Source: an uncultured Caryophanales bacterium
GTDB taxonomy: Bacteria > Bacillota_I > Bacilli_A > RFN20 > CAG-826
DNA length: 6,441 nucleotides
NCBI GenBank assembly: GCA_946403545.1
Contig: CAMJAG010000054.1
Coordinates: forward strand, 1 to 6,441
Direction of reading: 5' to 3'
Shown here: positions 1-5,671 of the stretch, in pieces
Position numbering within the stretch: position 1 is the first letter of the stretch
Layout: the number at the start of each line of letters is the position of its first letter
The notes under the pieces: model-generated
What the model was told of the DNA's origin: nothing
Database searches by the model: none
The model's input: the letters and a program-made list of their open reading frames with translations, nothing else
Program-made: the position numbers and the translations under genes

Positions 1-684
1 TAATGGAGTAATATCTAAATTCTTTCTTTTAATTAAGCATCCAACACCTTTTGGTCCATGGACTTTATGAGACGTTAAAGTAACAAGATCAACATCTTTG
101 AAATCAATATCTAATTTTCCAACAGATTGAACTGCATCAACGTGGAATGCAATTTTTGGATAATCTTTTAATTTGTTAGCAATTTTCTCGATTTCATTAA
201 CACTGCCAATTTCATTATTAGCGGCCATAATACTGACTAAAATTGTATCTTCAGTAATAGCGTTAAGTAGGTTATCAATTTCTACTTTACCTTCTTTATT
301 AACTTCTAAATAAGTAACATCAAATCCAAGTTCTCTTTCTAAGAATTTAAAACTTTGTAAAACAGAAGGATGTTCATAGACTGTAGTAATTAAATGTTTA
401 CCTCTATTTTTGTGCGCTAAAGCATAACCAATAATAGCGAAGTTGTTTGATTCAGTAGCACCACTAGTGAATATTGCTTCATGAGTGTTAGAAAGATGTA
501 ACAAGTCTAACACTTGTTTTCTAGATAGTTCGATTAATCTAGAAGATTCTTGACCAAGTTTATGAGTGCTTGAGGAGTTAGCAAAATAAGAAGTGCTTAC
601 TTTCTCATAGGACTCTAGCACTTCTTTATAAGGTTTTGTTGTAGCTGCGTTATCAAGATAAATGGTTTTATCTGCCACCATCAT
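1..684 (-). CDS. Cysteine desulfurase, NifS/IscS/NifZ type (3' end cut by window)
   Basis: PLP-dependent enzyme of the class V aminotransferase fold that removes sulfur from cysteine and passes it on as an enzyme-bound persulfide for thiolated tRNA, Fe-S clusters or thiamine. The first 228 residues are present out of roughly 380 usual for the family. Visible motifs: N-terminal YLDNAATT (9-16), TSGATESNN (72-80), the cofactor-stacking His in YEHPS (His105), ANNEIG (155-160), HVDAVQS (181-187) with Asp183 and Gln186, and SHK with the probable PLP-binding Lys207 followed by HGPKGVG. The catalytic Cys loop lies beyond the left edge. Two tandem ATGs (684 and 681) follow a GAGGAG at 694-689, 4 or 7 nt upstream. 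The gene overlaps the end of ezrA by 17 bp, implying one transcript. In Bacilli a desulfurase in this position (NifZ) usually precedes thiI and supplies sulfur for 4-thiouridine in tRNA. That specific role is inferred, because thiI would lie outside the window. Confidence 0.93.
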   Translation of the reverse strand, partial: MMVADKTIYLDNAATTKPYKEVLESYEKVSTSYFANSSSTHKLGQESSRLIELSRKQVLDLLHLSNTHEAIFTSGATESNNFAIIGYALAHKNRGKHLITTVYEHPSVLQSFKFLERELGFDVTYLEVNKEGKVEIDNLLNAITEDTILVSIMAANNEIGSVNEIEKIANKLKDYPKIAFHVDAVQSVGKLDIDFKDVDLVTLTSHKVHGPKGVGCLIKRKNLDITPL

Positions 685-2404
685 CTGTCTCCTCAGCGTG
701 ATTCTTTCTATAAATGTTTGTTGCTTCTTTATAAACTGTTTCAAATTGACCAGCAGCAAATTCTGTTTCTAGTTGATTGAGTTGTTGATCCACATCAGAT
801 TGATGCGCTCTATCTCTGTTAGCGTAGACAACCGCGGATTCTGCGAGTTGCATTTGACGATATTTGTCTTCAATTTCATCGAATAAACTATTCGCATTGT
901 TCTTGAGTTCTTCTACTCTTTGGTTAACTTCTAATACATCAATTGGTTTCTTTTTAACTAAGATATCAATTGTATTGATAGTTTCATAAGTAGATTCAAT
1001 TCTTGGACGATAGATTTCATTAAGTTCTTCAATATTGATTTCTCTTAAGAGACTTTCGATTTGTTTACAACGATAGAAATAAACAAATACAAGATCATAA
1101 GCTTCTTCACTAGAAGTCTTAATAGCTTCAAGATATGCTTTGAAATCAAGCATTCCTTTATATGCTTTGTCGTAAGTTTCACTTAATTCATCTAACTTAT
1201 TCTTTAAGATAGAGAATGGTTGTTTTGTGTTGGAGTGGACATAATTGTCCAAAGCACGTTTATAGTCCCCTACTTTTTCCATCATTTCTTTTAAGTTTTG
1301 AATGTCTTTTTCTTGGTCATCACCAATCTTATAAACACTCTTAACTTCTGGAAGGAAACTACAAATCTTTAAGAATGATTTTTCAAGTTCTATGGCTTTG
1401 CCATAAATTGTTTCAACATTCTTAACAAAGAATTCTTTATCACTAACTTCTTTTTGCAAAAGAGTTCTTAATTCTTCAATTTCTTTTTGTATACGATCAA
1501 GTACATCCGCTACACCAGCGTATTGTAAGTTAGCTAATTTAACTTTGATTTTCTCTAAAGTATCTTTCCATTCATTGGATTTTGTAGTGAATGAAAGGTT
1601 ATATAGAGGTAAACCTTGTTTTTCAACATCGTTAAATTCTTTTGTTAAATTAACAATCTTTTCTGGAACAATTGATGTAGTTAAAACACAAAGGTTTGGA
1701 AGTTCCACTAAGGCATTTTCAATAGCGTTAACAACTTTTTGAACCTTTGGAATCATATTTGTAGCTTCATCATATTCAGCGGATTCAATTAAGTTTTCAA
1801 ATTCTGTAAATGATAAATCTAATTTATCAAATACTTTGATAAGGGAACCAGAAACTAAATCTAAATCATTAGAATTAGAGAAGAAAGATTGTTTTAATCT
1901 TCTATAAGTTTCTTTTAATTTAAGGATTTGTGGACGGATATCTTCTTCAGGTTTAATTAAAGCGTAAAGTCTTTCATCTAAAGAATTGACCTTTTCTTCG
2001 AAAGTTTGAACTGCTTTTTTACCTTGTAAGATAACTGGTTTTAAAATCTTATATTGTTTATTCTTCACTAAAGCGTTGAGTTGTTTGATCATGCTTTCAG
2101 CGAATTTATCATCGTTTTCATAAATTTCTTTGAATTGTCTAGAGAATGATTCATGTTTTTCAACATAAAGTAAATTACTTCTAGAAATGATTTCTAATCT
2201 ATGGATGTATTGGCTATCTTGACCAATAAGTAAAGCATCTAGATAAGAATATTTCTTTTCTAGGTCTCTAATTTGCTTTTTCATTCTTTGTCTAGAGAAA
2301 ACAAATATATATAAAAGAATTAATGCTGCGGCTAAAGCAATGAAGCCTAATATTAGCCCAATAATTAATCCTACTGTTTGTCCACTTGCTGCGAATACGA
2401 CCAT
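668..2404 (-). CDS. ezrA: Septation ring formation regulator EzrA
   Basis: EzrA is a membrane-anchored negative regulator of FtsZ-ring assembly that also recruits cell-wall synthesis proteins to the Firmicute divisome. The 578-residue product is close to the usual length of about 560-575. A short N-terminus leads into one hydrophobic membrane segment at about residues 11-36, followed by a basic stretch (RQRMKKQ), which suggests an N-out/C-in topology. The rest is highly charged, mostly helical spectrin-like or coiled-coil sequence rich in Glu, Lys and Leu. Near the C-terminus YANRDR (527-532) matches the conserved EzrA QNR patch that helps localise the protein to mid-cell. The ATG at 2404 has an AAAAGG ribosome site (2417-2412) 7 nt upstream, and no better start exists. 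It is transcribed divergently from rpsD and shares a transcript with the overlapping desulfurase gene. Family assignment rests on length, architecture and the C-terminal patch, because EzrA sequences diverge strongly. Confidence 0.92.
   Translation of the reverse strand: MVVFAASGQTVGLIIGLILGFIALAAALILLYIFVFSRQRMKKQIRDLEKKYSYLDALLIGQDSQYIHRLEIISRSNLLYVEKHESFSRQFKEIYENDDKFAESMIKQLNALVKNKQYKILKPVILQGKKAVQTFEEKVNSLDERLYALIKPEEDIRPQILKLKETYRRLKQSFFSNSNDLDLVSGSLIKVFDKLDLSFTEFENLIESAEYDEATNMIPKVQKVVNAIENALVELPNLCVLTTSIVPEKIVNLTKEFNDVEKQGLPLYNLSFTTKSNEWKDTLEKIKVKLANLQYAGVADVLDRIQKEIEELRTLLQKEVSDKEFFVKNVETIYGKAIELEKSFLKICSFLPEVKSVYKIGDDQEKDIQNLKEMMEKVGDYKRALDNYVHSNTKQPFSILKNKLDELSETYDKAYKGMLDFKAYLEAIKTSSEEAYDLVFVYFYRCKQIESLLREINIEELNEIYRPRIESTYETINTIDILVKKKPIDVLEVNQRVEELKNNANSLFDEIEDKYRQMQLAESAVVYANRDRAHQSDVDQQLNQLETEFAAGQFETVYKEATNIYRKNHAEETDDGGR
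689..694 (-). promoter_or_regulatory. Ribosome binding site of the cysteine desulfurase gene, inside ezrA
   Basis: GAGGAG on the minus strand lies within the last codons of ezrA, where it encodes Glu-Glu. It is 4 nt before the first ATG and 7 nt before the second, so the spacing slightly favours the second start (681). The placement indicates translation in step with ezrA. Confidence 0.7.
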
Positions 2405-2411
2405 ATTAAAA

Positions 2412-2417
2412 CCTTTT
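2412..2417 (-). promoter_or_regulatory. Ribosome binding site of ezrA
   Basis: AAAAGG on the minus strand with a 7-nt spacer to the ATG at 2404. It supports that start codon and the intact N-terminal membrane segment. Confidence 0.7.
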
Positions 2418-2435
2418 AAGTGTATATATTATAGA

Positions 2436-2450
2436 CTACATTATATGTAG
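2436..2450. repeat. 15-bp palindrome over the ezrA -10 element
   Basis: Perfect inverted repeat with 6-bp arms, CTACAT and ATGTAG, around TAT. It contains the TATAAT of the putative ezrA promoter, the usual place for a repressor operator. It resembles the palindrome at 2560-2574 (10 of 15 bases identical, including both CAT/ATG cores). No regulator is known to me for this sequence, so an operator role is inference. Confidence 0.45.
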
Positions 2451-2469
2451 ATTTCCATATAATTGTGAT
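2440..2469 (-). promoter_or_regulatory. Probable sigma-A-type promoter of ezrA
   Basis: On the minus strand a perfect TATAAT (2445-2440) is preceded by ATCACA (2469-2464; 4 of 6 matches to TTGACA) with an 18-nt spacer. Transcription would start near 2433, giving a leader of about 29 nt. A second TATAAT at 2433-2428 has no acceptable -35 at the right distance. The -10 element sits inside a perfect 15-bp palindrome (2436-2450), listed separately. The -35 is weak, so exact placement is uncertain. Confidence 0.5.
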
Positions 2470-2486
2470 AAATATTAATTAATTTT

Positions 2487-2525
2487 ATCGAAAAAGTAGT
2501 TTAAGAAAATTTATGAATTTTTTTG
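2487..2525 (+). promoter_or_regulatory. A/T-rich stretch upstream of the rpsD promoter, possible UP element
   Basis: The bases just upstream of the rpsD -35 are nearly all A/T and include runs of five A and seven T. Such tracts bind the RNA polymerase alpha C-terminal domain at strong ribosomal promoters. This is composition only and the whole genome is AT-rich, so support is weak. Confidence 0.3.
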
Positions 2526-2554
2526 TTGCGAGAATATAAGAATTAATATATAGT
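2526..2554 (+). promoter_or_regulatory. Probable sigma-A-type promoter of rpsD
   Basis: TTGCGA (2526-2531, 4 of 6 consensus matches) and TATAGT (2549-2554, 5 of 6) are separated by an ideal 17-nt spacer. The start of transcription would fall at about 2560-2562, leaving a leader of roughly 155 nt before rpsD. That leader contains extensive secondary structure. An alternative pair, TTGTTG with TATATA and an 18-nt spacer, is weaker. Confidence 0.6.
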
Positions 2555-2559
2555 ATTAA

Positions 2560-2574
2560 CTGCATGTAATGCAG
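2560..2574 (+). repeat. 15-bp palindrome or 5'-end hairpin at the rpsD transcription start
   Basis: Perfect inverted repeat with 6-bp arms, CTGCAT and ATGCAG, around GTA. It lies at the predicted transcription start of rpsD, so it could be a DNA operator. It could equally be a hairpin at the very 5' end of the mRNA, which can protect transcripts from 5'-dependent decay. The 3-nt loop is tight but allowed. It resembles the palindrome at 2436-2450. Confidence 0.45.
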
Positions 2575-2576
2575 CA

Positions 2577-2673
2577 TGTGAATACAGCTCGTCTGATGTT
2601 AACCCAATAAACAAAGTAACCGAAGCTATGAGGTGAAATCATCGTTAACATCCGGAGTAAGGAATTCACACCT
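2577..2673 (+). ncRNA. Candidate S4-binding autoregulatory leader of rpsD
   Basis: The untranslated leader folds into a nested structure. An outer 7-bp stem pairs TGTGAAT (2577-2583) with ATTCACA (2664-2670). A short CTC/GAG helix (2588-2590 with 2655-2657) sits inside it. A perfect 9-bp stem pairs GATGTTAAC (2595-2603) with GTTAACATC (2644-2652) and closes a 40-nt loop. In that loop ATGA (2628-2631) can pair with TCAT (2639-2642). AGGTG (2631-2635) can instead pair outside the loop with CACCT (2669-2673), a possible pseudoknot. Known biology: in B. subtilis S4 represses its own gene through a leader RNA that mimics its 16S rRNA site, and position and architecture here agree with that. No terminator-like hairpin with a U-run precedes rpsD, and I see no strong pairing over the ribosome site. 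The mechanism is therefore not readable from sequence. Identity as an S4 leader is inferred from context. Confidence 0.68.
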
Positions 2674-2700
2674 ATTCATTATTTTGCAAGAAAAATAAGA

Positions 2701-2708
2701 AAAGGAGG
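2701..2708 (+). promoter_or_regulatory. Strong ribosome binding site of rpsD
   Basis: AAAGGAGG, close to a full anti-16S match, with a 7-nt spacer to the ATG at 2716. It is the strongest such site in the window, as expected for a ribosomal protein gene, and it fixes the start codon. Confidence 0.9.
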
Positions 2709-2715
2709 ATAGATC

Positions 2716-3321
2716 ATGAGATATACAGGATCAGATTGGAAAAGATCTCGTCGTTTAGGTTTTTCTACACTCGAAACAAATAAAGAGTTAGCAAAGCGTC
2801 CTTATGGCCCAGGTCAACATGGCGCTAACCGTAAAAAGAAAATGTCTGAATACGGTAAACAATTAACAGAAAAACAAAAACTCAGACAAATGTATGGCGT
2901 TAATGAAAGACAATTCCGTAGATTATTTATGATTGCATTAGCATCTAAAGAAGTTACTGGTGTCGCTTTCATGAAATTACTTGAATCTCGTTTAGACAAC
3001 ATCGTCTACCGTATGGGCTTTGCTAAAACAAGAAGAGCAGCAAGACAATTAGTCAACCACGGTCACATCGAAGTCAATGGCAGAAAACTCGATATCCCAT
3101 CAGCATTATTAAATGTTGGTGATGTCGTCAGTGTCAGAGAAAATTCTAAAGACTTAAAAGTAATTAAAGAATCATTAGATTCAGTTGCTACAAAATATGG
3201 TTGGGTCGAAGTTGATGCTGAAAAGTTATCTGGTAAATATGTTCGTGAAGTCGAACGTAGTGAATTACCACAAGATATCACAGAATCACAAATCGTCGAA
3301 TTCTACAACCGTAAGCTCTAA
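2716..3321 (+). CDS. rpsD: 30S ribosomal protein S4
   Basis: S4 is a primary 16S rRNA-binding protein that nucleates assembly of the 30S body, contributes to decoding accuracy, and in Bacilli represses its own synthesis. The 201-residue product has the expected length. The N-terminal region has the typical RRLGFSTLE and RPYGPGQHG segments and contains no cysteine, so it is the zinc-free (C-minus) form. The S4 RNA-binding domain spans about residues 91-155, with SRLDNIVYRMGFAKTRRAAR at its start followed by LVNHGHIEVNGRKLDIPS. The C-terminus ends in the family-typical VEFYNRKL. Codon choice differs from the neighbours, with many C-ending ATC, GTC, AAC, CAC and TTC codons plus CGT for Arg, which is consistent with high expression. 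The gene is a single-gene transcription unit, with its own promoter and structured leader upstream and a hairpin terminator downstream. Confidence 0.98.
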   Translation: MRYTGSDWKRSRRLGFSTLETNKELAKRPYGPGQHGANRKKKMSEYGKQLTEKQKLRQMYGVNERQFRRLFMIALASKEVTGVAFMKLLESRLDNIVYRMGFAKTRRAARQLVNHGHIEVNGRKLDIPSALLNVGDVVSVRENSKDLKVIKESLDSVATKYGWVEVDAEKLSGKYVREVERSELPQDITESQIVEFYNRKL

Positions 3322-3339
3322 TACTTACATATCAAATTT

Positions 3340-3370
3340 AAAAAGGCGCTCCAATCTGAACGCCTTTTTT
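3340..3370. terminator. Bidirectional intrinsic terminator between rpsD and pncB
   Basis: AAAAAGGCG (3340-3348) pairs perfectly with CGCCTTTTT (3361-3369) around a 12-nt loop. On the plus strand the hairpin ends in a T-run and lies 18 nt after the rpsD stop. Read on the minus strand, the A-run becomes the trailing U-tract about 16 nt after the pncB stop. One element can therefore end both converging transcripts. The GC core is only 4 bp, with A-T pairs extending it. Confidence 0.88.
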
Positions 3371-3385
3371 CTATACTTATTTATA

Positions 3386-4483
3386 TTAATAAATAGGATA
3401 AGGAACTTTCTTTAATTTTGGATTAGAGTAATTCGCTCTTCCTTCTTTAGCTTGTGCTTTTCCATCAAGCACAACTAAGTCACCAGTAAATCCACATGTC
3501 ATGTTATTTACAAAGTAAGTACCCACACCATACATATTAACTGGAACTTTTGAAGATACCCAATCTTTAATCTTTTCTGCAGTAAAGCTTGAGGACACTG
3601 TGATTTTAACATAGTTAAATCCATTGTCATCAAGAGCTTTGCGTAATGCAAAGATGAGTTCTTTACACACTCCATGAGGGTCAAATCCAGATGTATCTTT
3701 GTCATCAAAATAGTGATCGATTAAAGATTTAGAAGTATCCACTCTGACAGCATTAAGCTTTTCGCCTAAATGCTTAGCTAAGATAACTGCATCTCTAACA
3801 ACATTGTTATTGTAGTCGATAAGTGCGGTAACTTTTTCGTTTGGGAAAGTTGCTAAATAGATGTCACTTGCTTTACAAACATCGCCATCACAAATTTGAA
3901 TTAAAGCATGAGGCATTGTTCCCATTCCTTTTCCACCCCACCATTTTCCTTGTGCGTCAGTGGAAACTTTTGTAATACCTGCAACATAAGTTGCATAGCC
4001 ATCTCCTACTTGTGTGAGATAATCATCTTGTCTATCTGCCATTGAGAATACTGGAGTATCTCCAATTACTTTTAAAACTTCTCTAACATTAGTAGCGACA
4101 CTTGTTCTTCTAGCAAGAATTCCATCAATAACGGATTCTAAGAATCCGAAGTCTTCATATCTACCAGTAACTTTTAATACTGGTTCCATGTTTTGGATGA
4201 TATCTCCATCATTTAATGCTTCGATTTCTAAGTCTTGTGGGTTGTGAGCGAAAGTATGAATAACTGCGATTGCTTCATCAATACCACAGAGCATAGAATC
4301 ATCTCTTCTTTGCAACCATTGCATAGTTACTTTATGCCCTGGTTTATTCTTTGTTACGATTTCTCTAGATTTTAAAAAGTAGTTAGCGGAATAAAATCCT
4401 TCTCCTAATTCCTTTGGAAAATTGAAAGTTTTGTTAGTTAATCTAGAAATCTTTCCTTGTTTTTTAAGTTCAACTTCTAACAT
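3386..4483 (-). CDS. pncB: Nicotinate phosphoribosyltransferase
   Basis: Cytosolic NAD-salvage enzyme that joins nicotinate and PRPP, with ATP use in this family, to form nicotinate mononucleotide. The product has 365 residues, matching the shorter class of the family. Recognisable segments are RRTSVATN (125-132), SMADRQDDY (147-155), the GKGMGTMPHALIQ block (184-196) with a conserved His192, DYNNN (223-227), VRVDTS (246-251) and the PRPP-phosphate-binding MYGVGTYF loop (317-324). The frame is open 17 codons further upstream (ATG at 4534), but that extension lies entirely within the preceding gene and is not family-like. The ATG at 4483 starts the conserved MLEVELKKQG and has a G-run (4497-4493) 9 nt upstream as a modest ribosome site. 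Only 1 nt separates it from the stop of the ytpR-like gene, so it is the last gene of the pepV-trmB-ytpR-like operon and is probably translated by coupling. Confidence 0.92.
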   Translation of the reverse strand: MLEVELKKQGKISRLTNKTFNFPKELGEGFYSANYFLKSREIVTKNKPGHKVTMQWLQRRDDSMLCGIDEAIAVIHTFAHNPQDLEIEALNDGDIIQNMEPVLKVTGRYEDFGFLESVIDGILARRTSVATNVREVLKVIGDTPVFSMADRQDDYLTQVGDGYATYVAGITKVSTDAQGKWWGGKGMGTMPHALIQICDGDVCKASDIYLATFPNEKVTALIDYNNNVVRDAVILAKHLGEKLNAVRVDTSKSLIDHYFDDKDTSGFDPHGVCKELIFALRKALDDNGFNYVKITVSSSFTAEKIKDWVSSKVPVNMYGVGTYFVNNMTCGFTGDLVVLDGKAQAKEGRANYSNPKLKKVPYPIY

Positions 4484-4484
4484 G

Positions 4485-5063
4485 TTATTTTTCCCCCATT
4501 CTGAAAAAATCACTGCCGATAATATATAAGTCATCTAAGATATAAATCTTTGATTTATCTTCATCAATACCTAAGTCATAATGACTACAAGCGCTTGGTC
4601 TTTTTGTGATCATACCACTTGGTAGCATTACGCCTGTTTTTGTTAATACGAATCTATCCCCTACTTTAATCATGTTTTTAGGAAGAAGGCACTCTTTAAT
4701 TGATTGAGGTCCATCCTCTAAGTAGCAGATATCTTTCTTTTCATCTTTATTTACAATCTCTCTTGCTATCACAATTTGATAACCGGAGTCATTTTTATAA
4801 TCTAATTTTTCATTATTTCCTAACAAGGAATTTAATAAATCAATAAGCACATCACTAGGTAGATAAATCATACCGTTTGCTCTTATTTTTACAATTTTAG
4901 AAATGTTAAAGAAATTATACGCAATTGGAGTGTCATTGCTATAAGCAATGCCTAAATCTTTCTTTCTTACGTATTTACTGGCTTTGTTTCCATAGTTAAA
5001 TACCACGATCAGAACATCGTGACCTTTAACATAGCGATAAAACATAGCGTATTCTTTAATCAT
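4485..5063 (-). CDS. Diverged YtpR-like protein (N-terminal DUF4479-type plus degenerate tRNA-binding OB fold)
   Basis: The 192-residue product resembles Bacillus YtpR, as I remember it, along its length. It has an N-terminal segment starting MFYRY, a middle AYNFFNISKI matching the GFNIFNAS region, NGMIYLPSDVLIDLLNSLL matching the end of the N-terminal domain, then an OB-fold-like half with GDRFVLTKTGVMLPSGMI (136-153), equivalent to the VGAVMPSGLVI strand pair of EMAPII/Trbp111 domains. The hallmark HPNADKL and VCGAPN segments are replaced here by NKDEKKD and KECLLPKN, and the GVPSSGMICS loop is shortened to PSACSHYDLGID. tRNA binding may therefore be weakened or lost. The start at 5063 overlaps the trmB stop as ATGA, which suggests translational coupling. 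An ATG at 5045 would leave 186 residues and fits the YtpR N-terminus slightly better. Neither has a strong ribosome site. Function is unproven even in Bacillus. The family call is moderate because it rests on motif order, not an alignment. Confidence 0.7.
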   Translation of the reverse strand: MIKEYAMFYRYVKGHDVLIVVFNYGNKASKYVRKKDLGIAYSNDTPIAYNFFNISKIVKIRANGMIYLPSDVLIDLLNSLLGNNEKLDYKNDSGYQIVIAREIVNKDEKKDICYLEDGPQSIKECLLPKNMIKVGDRFVLTKTGVMLPSGMITKRPSACSHYDLGIDEDKSKIYILDDLYIIGSDFFRMGEK

Positions 5064-5671
5064 CTTTTTACTAAAATCATCCTATGAATAGGAACTCCTT
5101 CATTTCTAAATGACAGCTCATATTCTGTTTGAGCATCAAAGCTATCATTGCCACCATAGTCTTCATCAATAGAAATTGCTTTAAACTTTGATGTTTCAAT
5201 TACTTCTTTTGAGTCATTAAATAAATCGACATTGTCAGTCTTGAAGATAATCTTTCCATCATCTTTTAAGATAGTAAAATATCTATCTAAAAATGAAGAT
5301 GCAGTTAACCTTCTTTTATGATGTCTAAGTTTTGGCCAAGGGTCAGAGAAGTTAAGGAAAATTGTGTTGACTGATTTTTCTTTGAAACTATCTAAAACCA
5401 TAATGGCGTCATTAAACATTATCTTTGCGTTTGTAATATCATTTTCTACGAGTTTTTTCGCGCAAAAACCTGCACAAGTAACATTCTTTTCAATACCTAC
5501 AAAGAACAAATCTGGATTGTTTTTCGCCATATCTAAAAGGAATTGACCTTTACCAGATCCAATTTCTAAATAGATATTATCTTCAAGATTTCTAACTTGC
5601 TCTAAAGAGAGTTGAACTTCTTGATGTTCCTCTAAATATGGTTTAGTCCAGGCTTTAAATTTTGTTCTCAT
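5060..5671 (-). CDS. trmB: tRNA (guanine-N7-)-methyltransferase
   Basis: SAM-dependent enzyme that methylates N7 of G46 in the variable loop of tRNA, stabilising the tertiary fold. The 203-residue product is near the usual size of about 210. Motifs in order: SAM-binding EIGSGKGQF (36-44), GIEKN with acidic Glu61 (59-63), FNDA (86-89), the family signature FSDPWPKLRHHKRRL (108-122) with Asp110 as a probable catalytic residue, FKTDN (143-147), and C-terminal TEYELSFRNEG (182-192), which contributes substrate-binding residues. The start is well fixed: ATG at 5671 shares one base with the pepV stop (TAATG), with AGGAAAG (5686-5680) 8 nt upstream. Its stop overlaps the next gene's start as ATGA. 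All key motifs look intact, so it should be active. Confidence 0.97.
   Translation of the reverse strand: MRTKFKAWTKPYLEEHQEVQLSLEQVRNLEDNIYLEIGSGKGQFLLDMAKNNPDLFFVGIEKNVTCAGFCAKKLVENDITNAKIMFNDAIMVLDSFKEKSVNTIFLNFSDPWPKLRHHKRRLTASSFLDRYFTILKDDGKIIFKTDNVDLFNDSKEVIETSKFKAISIDEDYGGNDSFDAQTEYELSFRNEGVPIHRMILVKR

Noticed and set aside
1545..1742. 65-codon plus-strand open frame inside ezrA
   Set aside because: It is antisense to a clear gene, has no ribosome site, and its composition follows the complement of ezrA codons.
2560..2715. T-box or metabolite riboswitch upstream of rpsD
   Set aside because: No T-box sequence, specifier-loop arrangement or terminator/antiterminator pair is present. 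The gene context favours an S4-binding leader.
2405..2715. A small gene in the divergent spacer
   Set aside because: No open frame with a start, ribosome site and sensible composition was found. The spacer is explained by promoters, palindromes and the leader RNA.
2814..3415. Short open frames on both strands in and around rpsD
   Set aside because: They are out-of-frame shadows of rpsD, with no ribosome sites and no family-like sequence. One runs through the terminator.
3508..3708. 66-codon minus-strand open frame inside pncB
   Set aside because: It is an alternative frame of conserved pncB sequence with no independent support.
4484..4534. 17-codon N-terminal extension of pncB starting at ATG 4534
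   Set aside because: It lies wholly inside the upstream ytpR-like gene, has no ribosome site, and is not part of the family. The ATG at 4483 begins the conserved sequence.
5364..5546. 60-codon plus-strand open frame inside trmB
   Set aside because: It is antisense to conserved TrmB motifs and lacks a ribosome site.
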